Part shown: positions 22,891 to 33,560 of the stretch, in pieces
Layout of the letters: each line of letters begins with the position of its first letter
Numbering within the stretch: the stretch's first letter is position 1
Origin: Inia geoffrensis
Taxonomy: Eukaryota > Chordata > Mammalia > Artiodactyla > Iniidae
DNA: 64,000 nucleotides
NCBI GenBank assembly: GCA_036417435.1
Contig: CM070900.1
Coordinates: 115,111,315 to 115,175,314, forward strand
Direction of reading: 5' to 3'
The notes under the pieces: model-generated
Seen by the model: the letters and a program-made list of their open reading frames with translations, nothing else
The model's database searches: none
What the model was told of the DNA's origin: nothing
Position numbers and translations under genes: made by a program

Positions 22891-24433
22891 TCTAGCGACA
22901 GTTTTAAGGGTGCACCCTCATTGATGCTGCTCTCAGAGATGTGGATGTGCTGTTACTGCTTTCCAACTCTGCCTACTACGTGGCCTATTATGATGATGAA
23001 GTTGACAAAGTAAACCAGTATCAACGACTAAGTCTAGAAGACCTAGAAAAAATTGCAATAGGTCCTGAACCCACTCTTTCTGGTAAGGCAGAGTTCTGCT
23101 GCGTGCGACTGCACTACACTTATAAAGAAGCAAGTGGTTATTTCCACACCCTGAGAGCTGTAATGCTCAATGCAGAAGAGGATGGAAAAGATACCCTTCA
23201 GTGCATTGCAGAGATGCTGCAGATCACCAAGGAAGTCATGGGATTAGATGTACCTATAGTAGAGAAAAAGCTTGAGAGGAAGAGCAGTTAACCTCATGAA
23301 GACATCATTGGCACCAGATCTCAAAACCAAGGCTCTTTGGCCCAGGGGAAATTTTTTTAATGAGCAAATTTTCATCTCTAAATCAAAAAGTGAAACAGAC
23401 CAAATCCAATGTAAATATTGGCATTCTACGAAAGCTAGGAAACTTTACAAAACCTGAAATGAAAGTTAACTTTCTAAAACCAAACTTAAAAGTAAATCTT
23501 TGGAAATCAGATAGTAGTCTTGAAACCATGGAAAACACTAGTGTGATGGATAATGAAGCCCAGGCAGAGTCAGACGAGGAAATGTGTTCAGATAATGACT
23601 CATACCACTCTGATGAATTCCTTACAAATTCCAAGTCTGATGAAGACAGGCAGCTAGCAAACTCTTTAGAGAATGTAGGGCCAGTAGACTATGTTCTTCC
23701 TAGTTGTGGTATTATTGCTTCAATACCTCGATTAGGCAGTCCATCCCAGTCTATTAGCAGCACTGATAATAGCATTCACGTTCCTTCAGAGGTTACTCTT
23801 GCTCATGAAAGTGGGCTTGGAAAAGGCTATGTGTCTTCTTTGAAGAAAAGTCCTTCTGCTGACGACATATACACATTGACTGGCTTTGCCTAGCCTGTGG
23901 ATATTTATTGCCACAGATTTGTTCAAGATGCATAAAACAAAATGACCCAGCTGTCAGAAACCAGGTCTGTTTCTCAGCAGGCTAGTGAGGAAGGAAATCA
24001 AATGACCAATCGAGTTTCTAACGAAGAAACTCACTTTGAATCAACGGAACAGATACCTTCTCGACCATCTCAATTAGATGTGTCTTTTTCTGCAGGAGGC
24101 CCACATCTTTTGTCAGTTGAACCAGTGCATTCAGTTGTATCTCAAAAGACCCCTGGCTCCGAATCTGGCACACTTGAACTTGAGAGAAGGCTTCACGTAA
24201 CTCCTTCTCCTTCAGAGAGCTGTAGCAGCAGAGCAGTCTCTCCCTTTGCAAAGATTCGAAGTTGCATGGTCCAAGTTGCTAATATTACCCAAGCTGGATT
24301 AACCCAGGGGATAAACTTTGCAGTGGCAAAGGTTCAGAAGAACCCTGCAGAACCCGAAGTAGTTAATGAAGTCCAGCAGAACGAACTTAAAAATATGTTT
24401 ACTCAATGCCAGACACGAATAATTCAGATTTAG
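22891..24433 (+). pseudogene. INPP5F: INPP5F (SAC2) C-terminal half, processed pseudogene
   Basis: INPP5F/SAC2 is a 4-phosphate phosphoinositide phosphatase of endosomes. This copy covers roughly the last 500 of about 1130 residues: the hSac2 domain (DVDVLLLLSNSAYYVAYYDD near 22938-22997) and the Ser-rich tail, ending TRIIQI and TAG at 24433. The Sac catalytic domain is absent, as in a V2-type transcript. Lesions: TAA at 23289-23291 after ERKSS, a 1-base loss in the A/T run near 23350-23358, TAG at 23891-23893 after LTGFA, and TAA at 23933-23935. The remaining open stretches are 117, 177 and 163 codons. The exact exon junction with the VMA21-like part, near 22891-22910, is not resolved. No product is expected. 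Confidence 0.93.
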
Positions 24434-25800
24434 TGTTTAGCCACACAGAATCATGTGGCTTTTATTTAATCCAAAAAAAAAAAAAAAAAAAGGAGGTGTC
24501 ATATAACCTGTACTGTCTTTGAATCTAGGGATCCCAAATTCTAATTATGTTTATTCGGAAAGGTTTTAAAAGGAGACTGAACCTGAGCAGATTCCCAATT
24601 TGGGAGCTAGGACAATGGAAGTGCATCACCCTAGAATGTGTAGACCTAAGTAGGTTATACACTACAGAGCAGTTTGTCTCTCTAAAAGTAATTCAAGAAT
24701 ACATTGCTTTGGGACGTAATAACCCGAACGTTTTTTGGAGTGGGGTGGGTGGGTAGAATGTATGAAGTAGACACAAAGGGTGGACATGGATCCATATAGG
24801 TGATTAGCATTTTTCATAATTTGTTTTTTTCTGTTTGTCAGTTCATTTCTGTGTGTTTCCTCTACAAGGTAAATACTTAGTTTTCAGTGACTTCAAAGTG
24901 TTACTAGTATGGAGAAGCATTTTAATATAAAAACTATCGGTTTAGTTTTTGGCTTAACCATTCCCTATAAAGAGTTAGTTGAGGGCTAATGGCGCAACAG
25001 TCAAGAAATGAATGTCCATTTGATCCTGATTTTCCCTACATTCTACCTAAACAAATTTAAAATACCTTGTACACCCCAAAATCTAGGAGCATTAAGACTT
25101 GCCAGTCATAAAACCTGAGATGTGAGATGTGAATACCAGCACCTATTAATTTTGCTCTATTTTCAGAAATGTTAAGAATGTATACATATTGGATACTGGT
25201 AATGCTTGAAAGAAGTCTTTCAAGTTGTAATGTTGTGCAGGGGGCAGTCCATAACATCCTGTGTAGATGAGCACAACTATTGAAAATTTAGTCTGGGGCT
25301 TCCCTGGTGGCACAGTGGTTGAGAGTCCGCCTGCCGATGCAGGGGACACGGGTTCATGCCCCGGTCCGGGAGGATCCCACATGCCGCGGAGCGGCTGGGC
25401 CCCTGAGCCATGGCCGCTGGGCCTGTGCGTCCGGAGCCTGTGCTCCGCAACGGGAGAGGCCATGACGGTGAGAGGCCCGCATACCGCAAAAAAAAGAAAA
25501 TTTAGTCTGAAGCGCAATTGTGCTAAAATTTTAGGTTTTATGACTGTAACCTTGACCACATGGAATCAGGGCCTTGTCCGTAAGCCTATACAGTAAGAAA
25601 GTTGCACACCTTCCTCCAAACAAGTATTGATTTGTCTGATATCTTAAGAGCTTTACTCTGTTGAGGTGATTCTCAGCTAAACATTATGTCTATTGTAACT
25701 TTGATATTTCTACTTTTGTTATTTATTAGTGGTATCTTTTTTTGAAGTGTCAGATGTGACTTTAAAATAAAATATCATTATAATTTAAGTGAAAAAAAAA
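24434..25800 (+). pseudogene. INPP5F retrocopy 3' UTR, poly(A) signal and tail
   Basis: Non-coding sequence after the INPP5F stop, including an internal A-run (24473-24491), a later CHR-2 insertion, and an AATAAA hexamer (25766-25771) followed after about 20 bases by an A-rich tail. The position of the signal and tail marks the 3' end of the retrotransposed mRNA. Confidence 0.85.
25296..25495 (+). repeat. CHR-2 SINE inserted in the retrocopy 3' UTR
   Basis: Sense CHR-2 with perfect 14-bp target duplications GAAAATTTAGTCTG (25282-25295 and 25496-25509). It shows that the retrocopy is older than this SINE insertion. Confidence 0.95.
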
Positions 25801-25802
25801 TG

Positions 25803-26490
25803 AAAAAAGAAAACAGAAACTGTGTTACAGTTACAGAGAATAAACAGGAGGTTCAGGGTGGGGGGAGGAAAGGGAGGAAAGAAATAGGTGAGGAAGATTA
25901 ATAGGTATAAACTTCCAATTGCAAAACAAATGAGTCAAGGGTATGAAATGTACACTGTGGGGAATATAGTCAGCAACTTTGTAATATCTTTGTGGTGACA
26001 TATTGTAACTATATTTATCATGGTAATCATTTTGAAATGTATAGAAATATCAAATTACTCTGTTGTGTAACAGGAACTACCTTGGTCAATTATACATCAA
26101 AAACAGGCAAACTAACTAACTCATAGAAAAGGAGATCAGATTTGTGGTTACCAGAGTCAGGGAGTGGGAGAGGGGAAATTAAATGAAGACAGAAGGTACA
26201 AACTCCCAGTTATAAGATAAATTATTACTAGGGATATAATGTACAATGTGATAAATATAATTAACACTGCTGTATGTCATATATCAAAGTTGTTAAGAAA
26301 GTAAGTCCTAAGGGTTCTCACCACAAGAAAAAATTTTTTATATTTCTTTAATTCTGTATCTATATGATATGATGGATTTCACTAAACTTATTGTGATAAT
26401 CATTTCATGATGTATGTAAGTCAAATCATTATGCTGTATACCTTATACAGTGCTGCATATCAATAATATCTCAATAAAACTGGAAGAAAA
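25803..26490 (+). repeat. L1 3' end, continuation of the L1 split by the retrocopy, plus a second L1 3' end
   Basis: L1 3' UTR phrases (CAAACTCCCAGTTATAAGAT, GGGTTCTCACCACAAG, CAATAATATCTCAATAAAAC) in sense orientation. Two similar 3' ends seem joined at about 26100. The first one completes the L1 that stops at 22087. Confidence 0.75.
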
Positions 26491-27250
26491 AAAAGAAATG
26501 AGCTATCAAGCCATGAATAGATATGGAGAAAACTCAAATGGATATTACTTAGTGAAAGAAGCCATTCTGAAAAGGCTACATACTATACGGTTCTAGTTGT
26601 ATGACATTCTGGAAAAGGCAAAACTATGGCTAAAGTAAAAAGATCAGTGGTTGCCAGGGGTTGGGGTCTGGGGCAGGTATGGATAGGTGGAACAGAAAGG
26701 ATTTTTAGGGTTGTAGAAATACTCTCTGTAATACTATCATGATGGATACAAGTCATTGTACCTCTGTTCAAACCCATAGGATGTACACCACCAAGAGAGA
26801 ATCCTAAGGCAAACTATGAACTTTGCATGCTGATGATGTGTCAATGTAGATTTATCAGCTGTAACAAATGCACCACTCTGATGGGGGATGTTGATGACAG
26901 GGGAGGCTATGCATGTGCTTTCCTACACTAACTTTTAAAAAAATGTTGATTATTGAGGTATAATTTACATACCATAACAATCACCATGTTAAAGTGTACA
27001 ATTCAGTACTTTTAAGTATATTCAGTAAAGTGTGCAACCAACACCGCTATCTAATTCCAGAACATTTTTATCACCTTAAAAAGAAACTTTGTACCTATTA
27101 GCAATCATAGTTTTTGACAAGGAGACTCCATATCATAAAGATATCTATACTTCCTAAGCTATTTATAAATTTAGTGTCATCCAAATAGGCATAAATACCA
27201 AAAGAATTCAAAGTTAAATAAATTGTAAGTTGGTGCCTACAGAGTCCTTT
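26491..27250. repeat. Further L1 3'-end relics
   Basis: 26491-26910 reads as an older sense L1 3' region (GTGGTTGCCAGGGGTTGGGG). 26930-27100 contains an antisense L1 3' UTR phrase (TTGAGGTATAATTTACATAC). Fragmented and diverged. Confidence 0.55.
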
Positions 27251-27279
27251 CAGGAAAGCTGGCGTGTTCCTGCCTTACG

Positions 27280-27645
27280 GGGTCTCTGATATACACTGAA
27301 TGTTTTTGCCCCCCCAAGATTCATACATTGAAACTGAATGTGCTGGTATTTGGACATGGGGCCTTTGGGAGATGATTAGGTCATGAGAGCACGGCCTACA
27401 TGAATGGAATTTGTGCCCATATAAAAGAGTATCCAGAGAGTTCCCTTGCCCCTCTGCCATGTAAGGACACAATGAAAAAACGACTATCTATGAATGAGGA
27501 AGCAGGCCTTCACCAGACATGGAATCTGCCTTGATCTTGGACTTCCCAGTCTCCAGAACTGTAAGCAATAAACTTCTGTTGTCTATAAACCACCTAGTCT
27601 ATGGTATTTTTGGTATAGAAGGCTGAAGGGACCAAGACAGCTCCA
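27280..27645 (+). mobile_element. MLT/MST-type LTR (ERVL-MaLR), sense
   Basis: Classic phrases TTGGACATGGGGCCTTTGGG, GATGATTAGGTCATGAG, CCTCTGCCATGTAAGGACAC and CCAGAACTGTAAGCAATAAA, in order. Solo LTR, no coding capacity. Confidence 0.8.
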
Positions 27646-27952
27646 GACTGACAAATGGTAAGGAATTTTCCTTCCTGGCAGTCCAGGTATACTCTTATAT
27701 TTTGGAGACCTCAAGAATGAGGGATTTCCCCAAATTTATAGGTACTGTCTATGAAACCTGGTCAGAGAGTTGCTTGGGTTTGTTTTCCTAGCCTTGGAAG
27801 AGTAAATAGCAATGTATAAAATTCTTGTCTATAGAAGTGCAAATATATTTTTTTCTGGTGGAAGGACAATAGGGACCCTCTCACCCCAAAAAGCAAGTTT
27901 TAAGTCCGTCTGCAAATTCATTTCAGTATTTCTGATTTATAAATATCTCCAT

Positions 27953-28030
27953 CCCCGCTTGCTGCAACTAGAGAAAGCCCACGCACAGCAACGAAGACCC
28001 AGCGCAGCCAAATATAAATAAAATTAAAAA
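27953..28030 (+). repeat. 3' fragment of a CHR-1 SINE
   Basis: CCCGCTTGCTGCAACTAGAG to AGCGCAGCC and an A/T-rich tail; strongly 5'-truncated. It sits directly before a full-length copy. Confidence 0.85.
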
Positions 28031-28038
28031 CTAAACAA

Positions 28039-28380
28039 GGGCTTCCCTGGTGGCGCAGGGGTTAAGGATCGACCCGCCAATGCAGGGGACACAGGTTCAA
28101 GCCCTGGTCTGGGAAGATCCCACATCCCGTGTGCCACAACTACTGAGCCTGCACTCTAGAGCCCGCGAGCCACAACTACTGAGACCACACGCCACAACTA
28201 CTGAAGCCCGTGTGCCTAGAGCCCGTGCTCCACAACAAGAGAAGCCACCGCAATGAGAAGCCTGTGCACCACAACGAAGAGTAGCCCCTGCTCACCGCAA
28301 ATAGAGAAAGCCCACGTGCAGCAATGAAGACCCAACACAGCCAAAATAAATAAAATAAAATAAAATAAATTAATTAAAAA
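28039..28380 (+). repeat. CHR-1 SINE, sense, full length
   Basis: GGGCTTCCCTGGTGGCGCAG to ACCCAACACAGCC and a (TAAAA)n-rich tail. Produces a 68-codon spurious frame. Confidence 0.92.
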
Positions 28381-28689
28381 AAAAGCTTTTCAAAACAAAA
28401 CAAACACCTGATTTTTCACCCCAGGTGGTTTAAGAAGCACTGCTTTAAATAACATGCTTTCTTCCGTTGGGAAAGGAGGGGCCGAGCTGCAATGAGTTTC
28501 TGTTCCTTAGAAAAAAATAAACTCTGACTGACGCGTTAAAAAAAAAAAAAATTCTTCATTCTTTAACTTAGCCTTTGAATCAGTTATGACATTTTCCTGG
28601 TTCTCTCATTAGGAATAAGTTAAGTAGAATCTTTGATACATGTATACTTTATAGCTATATCAGAGCTTGATCTTAATTTTTTTTTTTTT

Positions 28690-28826
28690 GTATTTTTTTT
28701 AAAGTATTTATTTATTTGGCTGCACCGGTGGCTTGCAGGTTCTTAATTCCCCGACCAGGGATCGAACCCGTGCTGCCTGCAATGGAAGTGTGAAGTCCTA
28801 AACATTGGACCGCCAGGGAATTCTCG
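28690..28826 (-). repeat. Short CHR-like tRNA-derived SINE, antisense
   Basis: GGCTGCACCGGTGGCTTGCA to CCGCCAGGGAATTC on the plus strand, with a T-rich tail side. Same short subfamily as the copy at 6099-6212. Confidence 0.82.
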
Positions 28827-28889
28827 TTTTTAACTGCTTTTGAAAATTATCTTTTAATATGACTTACTCCCATATTTGCCTGCTTATAC

Positions 28890-29115
28890 AGAATTTTATT
28901 TTTTTACAGAATTTATCATATGCCCAACTCTGTTTTGTTCTGCTTACATTATTTGTTCCTCACAACAAAGTACATGAAGTAAGTACTGCTAATGGCTCGC
29001 AGCCTCCACCCTTTTGTGGCAGATGGGGAACCTGAGACCAAAAGTTCACAGATGAATGAAATAGGATTAAAATCCAGGCAGCTTGATTCCAGAGTCCACA
29101 CTCTTCACCACTACA
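28890..29115 (+). repeat. MIR-like SINE relic
   Basis: CTCACAACAAAGTACATGAAG, GGGGAACCTGAGACC and CTTGATTCCAGAGTCCAC follow the MIR order. Includes a 62-codon chance frame. Confidence 0.65.
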
Positions 29116-29356
29116 TTATACTCCCTATACATAGAGAAAACTGTCTTGAGCCTCTAAGATTTCTGAAGATGAATCTATAAATTAGTTTCTAATTTTGATT
29201 TGGCTTCCCTTGGAGCTTGAAGATTAGCAAAAGCGTGCTAGGTTAACATCAGTATTTCCAGTGTGAGAGAGTTAGAGTTACAAACTTGGCATTCTTGTAC
29301 TATCCCTCCCCGCAGTGAGTATGAGTTTAATCTTATATGATCATGGCCCTAGGCTA

Positions 29357-29746
29357 TGGTAAAAACAAGACAACAGGCCCAAAATGGAGTTGGTTATTCT
29401 AAGTCCCATGTCACCAAACCAAGACAATTTAATTACAGTTTCAGCATTACCAGAAATGGAATCTTAAATCAGTCAATCAGGAACTGCCTGATCACCACTA
29501 GTTAGGTAATCTGCCTGAAAGATCCCTGTAATCCCCTAAGAAAAAGCAACTTTGCAATAACCACCTGCTTTTTTGCCTAGTATAACTTCTTTGTTCCTGC
29601 TCCCTTAAGGCTATAAAAGTCTTTCATTTTGTATAGCTCCCTGGAGCGCCTTTCTATCTGCTAGATTGGATGCGGCCTAATTCAAATTGATTTTTGCTCA
29701 AATAAACTCTTCACATTTTTAATATGCCTCAGTTTATCTTTTAACA
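29357..29746 (+). mobile_element. Solo LTR, class I ERV-like
   Basis: A ~390-bp block starting TG and ending CA, with 4-bp flanks GCTA and CCTA (one mismatch). It contains the frequent ERV1 LTR phrase CAGGCCCAAAATGGAG, a TATA box TATAAAA at 29612-29618, and AATAAA at 29701-29706. No internal viral genes flank it. Confidence 0.65.
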
Positions 29747-32220
29747 CCTATGATAAGAATGATTCTCTGGGCCTTCAAGTTAGAAAGCAGGTCCTATTGA
29801 CCTTGGATAACCCTGGCTCACCTCACCATTTCTATCTTTCTTTACAATTTGACTGATTACTCCATAATAGTTGATAATGATTAAGAATCTGTATTAAAAA
29901 GAAAAGATTAAATTATACTCAATAAAATTCTTAGGAAAATATTAAGTCTGTAACACAGTTGAGAACTATTTGTATCCCAAATGGTTAAAGTAGGTTTTAA
30001 AGCTTAAAGGATGAAACACAGCTGTCCAGAAAATTGCCACCCAAAATGCTTTATTTCCCAAGGTGTCCAAGTAGTTGAACTTTTATCACATCAGTTAGTG
30101 GCCTTCCCAGCACTGCATGGAAGTCCATTGACTATTAAATAAAATCCTGCTGTTCTTCACCCTGGAGCATGCTATGCTGCATAAGCCTTCTTTAAAGTTG
30201 TGTGAATCAGCTCAAAACATACAGATTTCTGTAGCTGTTTTGCAGATGGCTGCCTATCTTTCTCAGGTAATCATAGGACTCACCAAAAGTGAATTGCAAG
30301 TCTACTATTTACTCTAAAGTTTAAGTCAGACCATCCCAGACCTGCCCTACAATTTAAAAAAGAAAAAAAAAAATCCAGAGGTATTTGGGTGATAGGAAAA
30401 TAGATATATATTTTAATATCTTTATATAAAAGTGAGAGAAATAACAATTCTCAGCCTGACTATACATATAAATCATGTTGGAGTGTTAAAAATATGAATG
30501 CCTGGGATGCACACAAACCAATTAAAAAAGTATAACTGAAGGGCTGTAATTTTAAAAGCCTGGATATCTGAGCGCTTAAAATTTCCAGAGGTCATTCTGA
30601 TGCTCAGAGAATGGGTTAAGAACCTCTGCTAGAAATATTATTATACTGAAATTTTGAATGTCAGTTTAGGTAACTTTAAGCAATAGATCTGTTGACTCAT
30701 ATTTTCTTTCCACCATTTCCAAGGTATCCAGGGTCTTTTGGATTGAAGTAATCAACATATTTTTAAATTTAAAAAATCCAGTTGTGACAGATGATGATTT
30801 GGTTGTCTCCTTTTCTTTTCTTAGACTAAGCAAAATGCCCAAAACATTTCTCCAAGCTGGCTTCCTTTATATTTGGGACTGACAGTGACAGTCACCTTGG
30901 CTGGTTAGAGGATGAAGAGCAGCCTATGCTTGAATGAGGAAAAAAGTACCTGGTGAATAGATTAGAACGAGCTGCATTTCTAGTGATATAGTCTGTCAAG
31001 AATTTTTTTTTTTTTTTAACTTATCTGCCACCAGTCTTTTTGCTTCACTGCCAAGTTGTTTTTTAACTTTATGTTTTGGTGTCATCCATTAAAGATTAAA
31101 TAGTTCAAACCCTGGAATTCCACTTAAGAGGCTTTTCTGACAAGCAAGGAAGTTGAATTTCTTTGTCCGGTATTGCAAATTGTGAATACAGAAAAGCAGT
31201 ATTAATCTAGATTCCATCAGGTCACTATATGTGCTTATTCAGGTATGTGTTTGGCTACATAATAATTCTATATGTGCATCTCAGCATAGGTATTATCTGT
31301 TGGGAACTAAGACTTTATGTGGGAGTTAAAACTTGTGATTCACCATTTGTATTCCAGGACCATTAGCTCAAGATTTATCATGGTTTTGTTTTCGCCAGCA
31401 GACAAAGTACAATCTCAAGACTGATCTAAGGTTTTGGATCACCAAAACAAAAAGTCTGCTCAGAGGACCAGCTACTTAATTTGTAGGGCTCAGTGCAAAA
31501 TGAAAATGTGGGGCCCCTTGTTCAGAAATTATGAAGAGTTTCAAGATGGCAATGGCAGAGCATTAAGCTGAGTGTAGAACCCTTCTAAACACAGACCCTT
31601 CTACACGTGTGTGTGTGTCTTGCATGTGAATGTATATATACACAAACAAAACTTTTATATAAAAATTAGATTTTTAAGGAAAAATCTCAAATATATATGC
31701 TTTCATATATACATATATGTGTGTGTGTATACACACACTCATAACTATTTCTCTTCCTTAAAAATTTCATCTCCTCTTAAAACTTGAGCTGTTACTTCTG
31801 GGAAGCTGACTACAATATTTGTGTCTCTATCGTATTCATTCAACAAATACTTACCTTTTTGCCAGAATTCTGTTCTACGCATTTAGAATGCATGTAATGA
31901 TTCAGGTCCAAAACCCATCTTGGACCATAGAGGAAACTTAGGAATGAAAAAACATGGTGGAGCAACAAGATGAAAGGAACCTGGGTTACTGACATAGTGG
32001 GGCCATCGTGCCAACTCTGGACTGCCTATCTCAGGCCTTTAAGTGTTATTGTTTTGTAAGCCACTGATAGTTTGAATTTTTCTGTTATTTTAACTGAATC
32101 TAAACTTAACTAGTAAAATAGACATCACAAATTTAATATGTCCAAAAATGGACCTTGGATTTTTTTCTCTCAAACCTCAGTAATGGCATCGTATATCCTT
32201 CCAGTTGCACAGGCTAAAAT
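29747..32220. other. Intergenic, mostly unassigned
   Basis: Outside the MER5A-like relic, an old DNA-transposon-like piece at about 31460-31600 (GTGGGGCCCCTTGTTCAG) and TG/TA-rich tracts at 31602-31740, I see nothing recognisable. No long open frame. Confidence 0.5.
30445..30645. repeat. MER5A-like hAT MITE relic
   Basis: Partly palindromic old DNA transposon with ATGCCTGGGATGCAC, AGGTCATTCTGATGCTCAG and TTAAGAACCTCTGC. Confidence 0.6.
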
Positions 32221-32224
32221 CCTT

Positions 32225-32670
32225 TTGGAAAGTGGTCCTTAACTTTGGGTTCATGAAGGCTCAAGGGGTGATGGAGTCTATAAACTTGGAAAAATTTACA
32301 CCTATAATACCATGAACCTGTAACTAAAATTTAATATTTCGTTCATTTATGATCACAGGCAATATACCACGGTAGTGTTAGTAGTATCTGTGACATTGTC
32401 ACCAATAAAAATCACAGATATTTTTATATCATATACAGTTGTTGCAGAAATTTCAAAATATCTTTAATATTTATCATTGCTTTGAATTATAGGAGCAATT
32501 TTGAAGAAGCATATATATCACATATTTTCTAATATTTTCATAACAATATTTCAATATAATTGGCTTCCTCTGTAATCTTACGCATTTCATTTCATACACT
32601 TAAAACATTGTTCTAAGAGGGTGGTTCATAAGCTTCACCAAGGGCTTTTAAAAGGGTCCATGCCATAGGA
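32225..32670. repeat. DNA transposon relic, hAT/Charlie-like
   Basis: Opens with GTGGTCCTTAACTTTGGG and closes with AGCTTCACCAAGGGC and GGTCCATGCC, the pattern of an old mammalian hAT element. Family not determined. Confidence 0.5.
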
Positions 32671-33109
32671 AGGGTAAAAGCCCTTTTCTTCTGGTCATCC
32701 TTGACCTCTCAGTTTATCTCATACCCATGTAGAGGAAGCTGCTAGTTACCACCAATATCTATTCTTCCTGTTTCCTTAGTATCAGAACCTCAGGGTTTTT
32801 TGGCAGGGAGCAATAATATTCTCACTTGAGAGACTTCATTTCCCAGACACTCCTTGTAGTTAAGCATAGCCTTGCGACTAAGCTCTAGTTAAGGAGTTAT
32901 AAGTCAAAATGTTAATATTTTGTAGGACTTCTGGAAAGGTTGTCTAAAAGGTCTGACGTAGCTGGATAGAAGACACAGAGAGCCACCACACCTTTTTGGA
33001 TGGCCTACTTCTGGGATTATTTTACATTAAAAAAAAAAAAACAGTCTAGGTAGAGTTCTGTTCCTAATTGCTGAATACAGTTTCTAAATTCCTAACTGAT
33101 ACACTCCAC

Positions 33110-33560
33110 TTATAACAAATCCTATTGGTTCTGCCTTCAAAATCTAATTCAAATTCAGAGTTTGAGTACTTCTCACTACCTCCACCACTGTTACCCTTGT
33201 CCCATCAAATCTCACCTGAGTTATTGCAACAACAAATTCTAACTGGTCTCCCTTCTCCTGCCTGGCTCCCCATGGTGTTTTCTCAACAAGTGTCCAGAGT
33301 GACATTTTAAAATTCATAAGGTGGATCACATCACTCCTCTGCCCCAAACCTTTAACAGTTTTTTTTTTCTCATTTCAAATGAAAGTTAAGTCCTAATGAT
33401 GGCTTATGTAGTTTTATAAGTTGCTACCAATCTACCCCCTTACTTCTCTGATCTCTTCCCATTCTACCCCAGCTCACATAAAATTCCTGTCCCATCTACC
33501 CCCTTGTTGTTCTTTGAATATGACAAACATGCTCAAGGTAGGTGCTCAGTAATATATTTA
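33110..33560 (-). repeat. LINE2-like relic
   Basis: Plus-strand text shows reverse-complement L2 3' phrases (CATCACTCCTCTGCCCCAAA, ATTCTACCCCAGCTCACAT, GGTAGGTGCTCAGTAATAT). Diverged. Confidence 0.5.

Larger units (their letters stand above)
22088..25800 (+). pseudogene. Processed retrocopy of an INPP5F_V2-type chimeric transcript (VMA21-like head + INPP5F)
   Basis: One continuous intronless copy: CpG-rich 5' end, VMA21-like frame, INPP5F C-terminal half, INPP5F stop codon, long 3' UTR, AATAAA at 25766-25771 and an A-rich tail at 25792. It interrupts an L1. The left junction shows the L1-endonuclease target TT/AAAA (22073-22078). A diverged direct repeat, AAAAAACAAACTA (22075-22087) versus AAAAAAGAAAACAGAAACT (25803-25821), flanks the copy. 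It is disabled by stops and a frameshift. The order VMA21-derived exon then INPP5F exons matches what I recall of the brain-imprinted INPP5F_V2 transcript, whose first exon comes from an X-linked VMA21 retrogene. That match is from memory; the two protein similarities are visible in the sequence. Alternative: two separate retrocopies landing side by side, less likely because no tail or target repeat separates them. Confidence 0.88.
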
